64,000 bases of DNA from Sphingomonas alpina (GTDB lineage Bacteria; Pseudomonadota; Alphaproteobacteria; Sphingomonadales; Sphingomonadaceae): the NCBI RefSeq assembly GCF_014490665.1, contig NZ_CP061038.1:3596001-3660000 (forward strand), given 5' to 3'. The position numbers and the translations under genes are program-made. Positions 60,073 through 64,000 of the stretch are shown piece after piece. Numbering within the stretch: position 1 is the stretch's first letter; each line of letters begins with the position of its first letter. The notes under the pieces were generated by a model that was not told the origin of the DNA, did no database searches, and was given only the letters and a program-made list of their open reading frames with translations.

Positions 60073-60714
60073 TCACCAGCGCAACAGTCTCGGCCCGATC
60101 AGCGCACCCAATGCGACGACCATGGCAATGCCCAGCGAATACCAGGTCAGGATGAACAGCGCCGAGGATTCCTGGCAATGCAGCCCGTACAGCGTCGCCC
60201 CGCACGCCCCTGCCGCCAGCCCGGCGACCGCACCGGTCAACCTGAGCCGCGTCGGGGCAAGTTTGCGGAACGACCAGAGCAAACCGGCAAGGATCGGCAG
60301 CGAAAGCATCGCCACCAGCATCGAGCAGATTCGCCAGCTATGCCCGGTCCAGAGATGGTGCCATCCATCCATCGGCATGATCAGCAACTCGCGACCGGTA
60401 AGCAGGGCGAGCACCACCACCGGCACCCACATCAACCACAGCCAGCGCGGCCGCGCCGCTTGCGGACGCGCCAGATGCAGCACTGCCGCGACCGCGACCA
60501 GATCGAGCAAAATGGTATAGCCCCATTTCATCCAGAACGACGAACCACACATGGCGTGCATCATGTCGGGGCGCATGCCGAGACAGCCCAGCACCAGCGC
60601 CAGCGTGACGATCGCGCCGCCGGCCATGCCGATCGCGATCCGCCGCGCGACCGCGCCGCGCGGCACCGGGCGCAATTCCTCGCCGAGCGAGCGGATCAGA
60701 TCTTCGGTGCGCAT
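60073..60714 (-). CDS. nrsF: NrsF/DUF1109 membrane anti-sigma factor
   Basis: A 213-residue protein with six predicted membrane helices and Cys residues in or near helices (LVLGCLGM, MCGSSFWM, ICSMLVAM, GACGATLYGLHC). It matches NrsF (DUF1109), which holds SigF inactive at the inner membrane; in Caulobacter its Cys residues sense metal or oxidation. It overlaps the sigma gene (TGATG). It would release SigF on copper or redox stress. Confidence 0.87.
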   Translation of the reverse strand: MRTEDLIRSLGEELRPVPRGAVARRIAIGMAGGAIVTLALVLGCLGMRPDMMHAMCGSSFWMKWGYTILLDLVAVAAVLHLARPQAARPRWLWLMWVPVVVLALLTGRELLIMPMDGWHHLWTGHSWRICSMLVAMLSLPILAGLLWSFRKLAPTRLRLTGAVAGLAAGACGATLYGLHCQESSALFILTWYSLGIAMVVALGALIGPRLLRW

Positions 60715-61250
60715 CAGGTGCCACCTTTCAGGCGTTTGGCGAGCGCGGCAAGACCGCGATGCACCGACACCTTCACATCGGATTCGCTGATCGCGCCGCG
60801 CTCCGCCGCCTCGGCCACACTCAGCCCCTCGATCCGGGTCTCGCGGATCACCCGCGCCTGTTTGGGCGACAATTCGCCGAGCAGCGTATCGACATCCATC
60901 CGCGCAGAGGTCGCCGCCTCGAACCCTTCGGCGACCAGGATATCCTCCAGCCCCTCGATCGGCACGGTGGTGCGGGTCCGGCGGAAATGGTCGATCATCT
61001 TGTAGCGCGCGACGGCATAGGCCCAGGCGCTGAAGGCCCGGTCGCGGTCATAGGTACCGCGCCGTGTGTGAATGGCCATCATGGTTTCCTGCACCAGATC
61101 CTCGACATCGTCGGCGGCGCCGCGAAGGCGCCGCCCGAAAAAGGATCGCAGCATCGGCACGAGCGCATTGAGCAAGGCGGTATAGGCGCCGGAATCTCCA
61201 TCGAGACCGCCGATCATCCATATCCTGAGCTGATCTTCGCTCGCCCTCAC
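60714..61250 (-). CDS. sigF: ECF sigma factor, SigF-like
   Basis: A 178-residue ECF sigma factor with region 2 ([44 protein letters not shown]) and region 4 ([41 protein letters not shown]). The start is placed at the GTG 61248-61250, because a SigF-type promoter lies at 61268-61296, inside any longer frame; a GTG two codons earlier is also possible. With NrsF it should control both buf transcripts and itself. Confidence 0.87.
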   Translation of the reverse strand: MRASEDQLRIWMIGGLDGDSGAYTALLNALVPMLRSFFGRRLRGAADDVEDLVQETMMAIHTRRGTYDRDRAFSAWAYAVARYKMIDHFRRTRTTVPIEGLEDILVAEGFEAATSARMDVDTLLGELSPKQARVIRETRIEGLSVAEAAERGAISESDVKVSVHRGLAALAKRLKGGT

Positions 61251-61267
61251 ATGCACTCCCGACGGGT

Positions 61268-61296
61268 CATTCGTGGCAGCGTGGCCAAAGGTTACA
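61268..61296 (-). promoter_or_regulatory. SigF-type promoter of sigF-nrsF
   Basis: On the minus strand TGTAACC (61290-61296), exactly 16 bases, then CGAATG (61268-61273). This matches the Caulobacter SigF consensus as I remember it (GTAACC-N16-CGAA). The predicted transcript starts only 5-11 bases before the sigma start codon. Confidence 0.75.
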
Positions 61297-61342
61297 GAAA
61301 AATTCGGGCGGCCGAGCAGCGACATATCGACCGTGCCGCCGG

Positions 61343-61369
61343 TGTAACCGAAGCCCGGGGCAACGCGAA
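61343..61369 (+). promoter_or_regulatory. SigF-type promoter of bufA1-doxX
   Basis: TGTAACC (61343-61349), exactly 16 bases, then CGAA (61366-61369). It faces the opposite way to the sigF promoter, 50 bases from it, and reads into the DUF2282 gene after a leader of about 95 bases. Confidence 0.75.
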
Positions 61370-61468
61370 GCAGCTTCCGTGACCCGCGCCCACAAGGCCT
61401 CCCAGGGGTCACCGTGCGGCGGGGTTGTTTCCCCGCCGCGCGTCGAGGCCGATCTTCAGAGGAAACCC

Positions 61469-61744
61469 ATGATGTCGAAGACCCCGGCGGCAATCGCCGC
61501 AGCCCTTGCCCTGAGCATCGCACTCGGGTCGGGCGCCAATGCCCAGGCCGCCAAGAAGCCGATGGAAAAATGCTATGGCGTGTCGCTCGCCGGCAAGAAT
61601 GACTGCAAGGCCGGCGCCGGCACCAGCTGCGCCGGCACCTCGCGCGTCGCCTATCAGGGCGATGCCTGGAAACTCGTGCCCGCCGGCACCTGCACCTCGA
61701 TCAAGACGCCCAGAGGCAACGGCTCGCTGACCCCCAAGGCATAA
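61469..61744 (+). CDS. bufA1: DUF2282 precursor peptide, BufA1-like
   Basis: A 91-residue exported peptide: signal peptide (cleavage near ANAQA), then four Cys at 35, 46, 54 and 75 in the DUF2282 pattern [24 protein letters not shown]...[13 protein letters not shown]2282 proteins are the BufA1-type substrates of DUF692 enzymes. No second DUF692 gene lies beside it, so it probably shares BufB/BufC with the divergent set. AGAGGAAACC precedes the ATG. Confidence 0.88.
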   Translation: MMSKTPAAIAAALALSIALGSGANAQAAKKPMEKCYGVSLAGKNDCKAGAGTSCAGTSRVAYQGDAWKLVPAGTCTSIKTPRGNGSLTPKA

Positions 61745-61753
61745 GCCTGGATC

Positions 61754-61781
61754 GGCCCCTTCCCTCAGGCGGGGAGGGGCC
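61754..61781 (+). promoter_or_regulatory. Hairpin between bufA1 and doxX
   Basis: GGCCCCTTCCC and GGGGAGGGGCC pair with a 6-base loop, ten bases after the bufA1 stop, with no T run. It mirrors the hairpin after bufA2 and probably sets the ratio of precursor to downstream protein. Confidence 0.6.
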
Positions 61782-61796
61782 TGACTGGAGACGCTG

Positions 61797-62240
61797 ATGA
61801 CCCCCGCCACACTTTATGCCCGCACTGCCGCGCGGCTCGACACGCTTGTGCCCGGCAACCTGCTGCTGCTCGTCGCGCGCATCGCGATCGCCGCGATTTT
61901 CTTCCTGTCCGGCCGGACCAAAGTCGAAGGGCTGCTGACCCTCACACCGGCAACCTACGAGTTGTTCGCGACCGAATACGCCCTGCCCTTCGCTCCGCCC
62001 GTGATCGCGGCGCATATCGCGGCCTATTCCGAACATCTCTTCCCGATCCTGCTGGTGCTCGGCCTGTTCACTCGCCCCGCCGCCGCAGCTCTGCTCGGCA
62101 TGACTCTGGTGATCGAGATCTTCGTCTATCCCGATGCCTGGTCGACGCATCTCGGCTGGGCGGCGATCCTGTTGCCGCTGATTGCGCGCGGCGGAGGCGC
62201 CTGGTCGCTCGACCGTGTATTCGGGCTCGAAAAGGCCTAA
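61797..62240 (+). CDS. DoxX-family membrane protein
   Basis: A 147-residue protein with four membrane helices and the DoxX pattern [22 protein letters not shown] and [21 protein letters not shown]. DoxX proteins commonly accompany DUF2282/DUF692/DUF2063 genes (BufD position). Its role may be redox chemistry or membrane steps of the pathway. It follows bufA1 by 52 bases that contain a hairpin. Confidence 0.87.
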   Translation: MTPATLYARTAARLDTLVPGNLLLLVARIAIAAIFFLSGRTKVEGLLTLTPATYELFATEYALPFAPPVIAAHIAAYSEHLFPILLVLGLFTRPAAAALLGMTLVIEIFVYPDAWSTHLGWAAILLPLIARGGGAWSLDRVFGLEKA

Positions 62241-62270
62241 CATCGCCCGCGTAAAACGGGGAGCAAAGGC

Positions 62271-62696
62271 ATGGACAGGATCAACTGGTTGGTCGCGGCG
62301 GGGATGCTCAACGCCATCGCCGCGCTACTTCATCTCGGTTGCGTGTTCGGCGGCCCGTCCTGGTATCGCTTCTTCGGCGCGGGCGAGGGCATGGCGCGCC
62401 TCGCCGAGCAGGGATCATGGCGGCCCGTCGTCGTTACGCTTGGCATCACCGCAATCCTGGCCGGCTGGGCCGCCTATGCCTTTTCCGGTGCCGGGCTGTT
62501 GCCGCGCCTGCCGCTGCTCCGCCCCGCGCTGATCCTGATCTGCGCGATCTATTTCGCGCGCGCCGCCGCCTACCCCGTCATGCTCGCGCGCATGCCGGGC
62601 CACAGCACGACCTTCCTGCAGATCAGCTCGGCGATCGTGCTCGTCTTCGCCATCGTCCATGCCATCGGCATCTGGACCAGCTGGGACCGGCTCTAA
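62271..62696 (+). CDS. Four-helix membrane protein, unknown
   Basis: A 141-residue protein with four predicted membrane helices (INWLVAAGMLNAIAALLHLG, VVVTLGITAILAGWAAYAF, RPALILICAIYFARAAAY, ISSAIVLVFAIVHAIGIW). It follows doxX by 30 bases and may belong to the same transcript. I recognise no family with a known role. Confidence 0.65.
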   Translation: MDRINWLVAAGMLNAIAALLHLGCVFGGPSWYRFFGAGEGMARLAEQGSWRPVVVTLGITAILAGWAAYAFSGAGLLPRLPLLRPALILICAIYFARAAAYPVMLARMPGHSTTFLQISSAIVLVFAIVHAIGIWTSWDRL

Positions 62697-63043
62697 GCGG
62701 CGGCCCAGATCAGCTATGTCCTCTTGGAGCGGGATGACATCTGATCGAGCCATCTCTGTCATACTCGGGAAAGCGAGTATCCCGCTTCTTCTTCTAAGCG
62801 CAGGGCAAGGCAGCGGAATCCCCGCCTTCGCGGGGATGACGGTGTGAGTCCTTCTATGGTGTGTAAATATAACTCACTGATATATAAGAATATTATTTCA
62901 ATTTCCAGCCGAAGCCGCGGCGGGAGATATGCAACGACCGGTGTCCCATATCTCCCGCCGCTCGCCCGGCCATGCAAGCGCTGCCCTCCAGGACGGAGAC
63001 TCCAGTGCCTCGCTGATCCAGGCCGTGGTCGCGATGAACCCGG
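62697..63043. other. Intergenic region with AT-rich island and 13-base inverted repeat
   Basis: No convincing gene. A small palindrome TACTCGG-GAAAG-CGAGTA occurs near 62761-62779 and CCCCGCC-TTC-GCGGGG near 62820-62835. An AT-rich island spans about 62860-62905. Perfect arms GGCGGGAGATATG (62919-62931) and CATATCTCCCGCC (62947-62959) follow. Confidence 0.6.
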
Positions 63044-63787
63044 CTATTTCTGGCAGGCGACGATCGTTGCGATCACCGACAGCGTGTCGAGCGGATCGCG
63101 CACCCGCACCGTGTCGAGCCCAAGCTCCTTCGCCGGATAATCATTGCCGCCGGGGAAGATCGCGTCGCCGATGAACATCATCGCGTCGAGCGCGATGCCG
63201 CTCGCATCGCGCAGCTTCTTCAATCCATAGGCCTTGTCCACGCCCTCGCGCGTGATGTCGATCGAGGTCGCCCCGCCGATATTGATCGACAGGCCGGGCA
63301 GGCGCGTGCGCAAATCCGCCTGGATCACCTTGCGCTTGGCGAAGTCCGGATCCCAATGCTCCTTGGCGTCGAGCGGTGCCTGCTGGCCGAGTGCGGAAAA
63401 GGTGATCTGGCTGCCGCGATCCTCGATCCGCTCGCCCCAGACCTGCTCGGGCACGAAACCGGTCGCGGTCAGCGCGGCATCGAACGCGGCGAAGATTGCC
63501 TGTTTCTGCGCATCGTCGAACAACTCGGCATAGACCGGCGCCCAGGCGCCGTCATAGCGATACAGCTTGGTTCCGGTGGTCGGCATCAGCCACAAACGGC
63601 TGCGATCGGCGCGCGCCGGCAAGCGGCTGGCAACCTGCTTTTCGAATTGCGGCCAGTCCCCGCCTGAAATCACCGCGACCTGCGCCACGGCGAGCAGATC
63701 GGCCAGCGCTTCGCCCATCGCCTCCTGCAGCGGCTGCTTGCTCTCAGCGAGCGTGCCATCGAGATCGAAGGCGACGAGATGTTTCAT
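63044..63787 (-). CDS. HAD-superfamily (type IIB) sugar phosphatase/phosphomutase-like
   Basis: A 247-residue HAD protein: motif I FDLDGTLAES with the nucleophile Asp, motif II VISGGDW, motif III Lys near VDKAYGLKKL and motif IV MMFIGDAIFPGGNDYPA. The Cof-type cap (type IIB) is typical of phosphomannomutase-like and sugar-phosphate phosphatases. The ATG at 63785-63787 starts the conserved strand MKHLVAFDLDG; a longer frame upstream is not supported. Confidence 0.85.
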   Translation of the reverse strand: MKHLVAFDLDGTLAESKQPLQEAMGEALADLLAVAQVAVISGGDWPQFEKQVASRLPARADRSRLWLMPTTGTKLYRYDGAWAPVYAELFDDAQKQAIFAAFDAALTATGFVPEQVWGERIEDRGSQITFSALGQQAPLDAKEHWDPDFAKRKVIQADLRTRLPGLSINIGGATSIDITREGVDKAYGLKKLRDASGIALDAMMFIGDAIFPGGNDYPAKELGLDTVRVRDPLDTLSVIATIVACQK

Positions 63788-63885
63788 GTAGGGCTCCGGA
63801 TGAGATGGTAACGGGTCTTGCGGCGGATGAACGTATCGGCTGCCTGCACGGGTCCGTGACCGTGCCAGAAATCGCCGCCGCTCGG

Positions 63886-64000
63886 CTAGGCCATGCCCTT
63901 CGCATGCGCGCGACGACGGCGGCCCCGGACCATGACCGACTCCACCCGCTCCGGATGCGCACTGGCAACCGTCAGCAAGCGGCGAAAGGTCGGGCATTCC
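63886..64000 (-). CDS. 3' end of an unidentified gene
   Basis: An open frame enters from the right edge and ends at TAG 63886-63888, giving 38 C-terminal residues (CPTFRRLLTVASAHPERVES then a basic tail). It runs in the same direction as the HAD gene. Too little is present to name it or to be sure that it is coding. Confidence 0.35.
   Translation of the reverse strand, partial: ECPTFRRLLTVASAHPERVESVMVRGRRRRAHAKGMA

Noticed and set aside
60714..61523. A 269-residue form of the SigF-like factor
   Set aside because: The extra N-terminus would be encoded across the SigF-type promoter and the divergent leader; a start at 61250 gives the usual ECF length.

Overview
The window is a high-GC chromosomal segment that looks like a sphingomonad (Sphingomonadaceae, Alphaproteobacteria). 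The reasons are three large TonB-dependent receptors, a LacI/MFS/GH3 sugar locus, intergenic inverted repeats of the TTCGACAAGCTCAGG and CCCCGGCGAAGGCCGGGG types, SigF-like promoters of the Caulobacter kind, and short overlaps between operon genes. I see no rRNA, tRNA, CRISPR array, transposase, phage or plasmid gene. The species assignment is an inference.

Layout. 1-2.7 kb: 5' part of an L-serine ammonia-lyase gene, then a Nudix/DUF47 in-frame fusion and a PiT phosphate transporter. 3.2-11.4 kb: a six-gene heavy-metal efflux operon (short CDF, small His-rich protein, czcC, czcB, czcA, czcD) read leftward from a MerR-type promoter, with the MerR regulator divergent. 11.4-15.7 kb: SGNH esterase, LysR, GNAT-MarR and a divergent TetX-like flavin monooxygenase with twin operators. 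15.8-18.3 kb: a flippase and a CDP-alcohol phosphotransferase. 18.5-25.8 kb: a LacI/MFS pair divergent from a TonB receptor and GH3 glucosidase, with three identical operators 22 bp apart. 26-32 kb: a membrane-anchored L7/L12-like protein, RidA, DUF885 peptidase, TetR/VOC pair, MORN-like protein and an apparently leaderless MerR. 32.4-36.3 kb: a PaoABC-type molybdenum aldehyde oxidoreductase. 36.5-42.1 kb: phytase-like protein, small membrane proteins, Hsp70-like protein, NAD(P) epimerase, DUF427, an aldehyde dehydrogenase relic and GST.

42.3-44.0 kb holds a compact peptide / radical SAM-SPASM / zinc-ribbon trio with overlapping genes, a probable RiPP-type system. 44.1-45.6 kb is a carboxymuconolactone decarboxylase-like gene divergent from HxlR and a beta-helix protein across a 39-bp perfect palindrome. 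45.6-57.0 kb is iron-related: AraC, TonB receptor and methyltransferase; then TonB receptor, small membrane protein, PepSY protein and a beta-propeller-like protein, with Fur-like sites. Inside it lies a divergent stand-alone EF-Tu paralogue preceded by two short reading frames, each followed by a terminator.

57.7-62.7 kb is a bufferin-type locus (metal-handling modified peptides): two different precursors (BufA2-like leftward, DUF2282/BufA1-like rightward), one DUF692 (MNIO) enzyme, one DUF2063 partner, DoxX, and a SigF/NrsF sigma/anti-sigma pair. Three promoter-like sequences of the form TGTAAC[C/G]-16/17-CGAA appear to tie all of this to SigF. The window closes with a HAD phosphatase and the 3' end of an unidentified gene.

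Three intergenic sites (2.97-3.12, 26.01-26.19 and 32.13-32.28 kb) carry clusters of a short inverted and direct unit around the core AACAG, all sharing a 16-base stretch. I do not recognise this repeat family.
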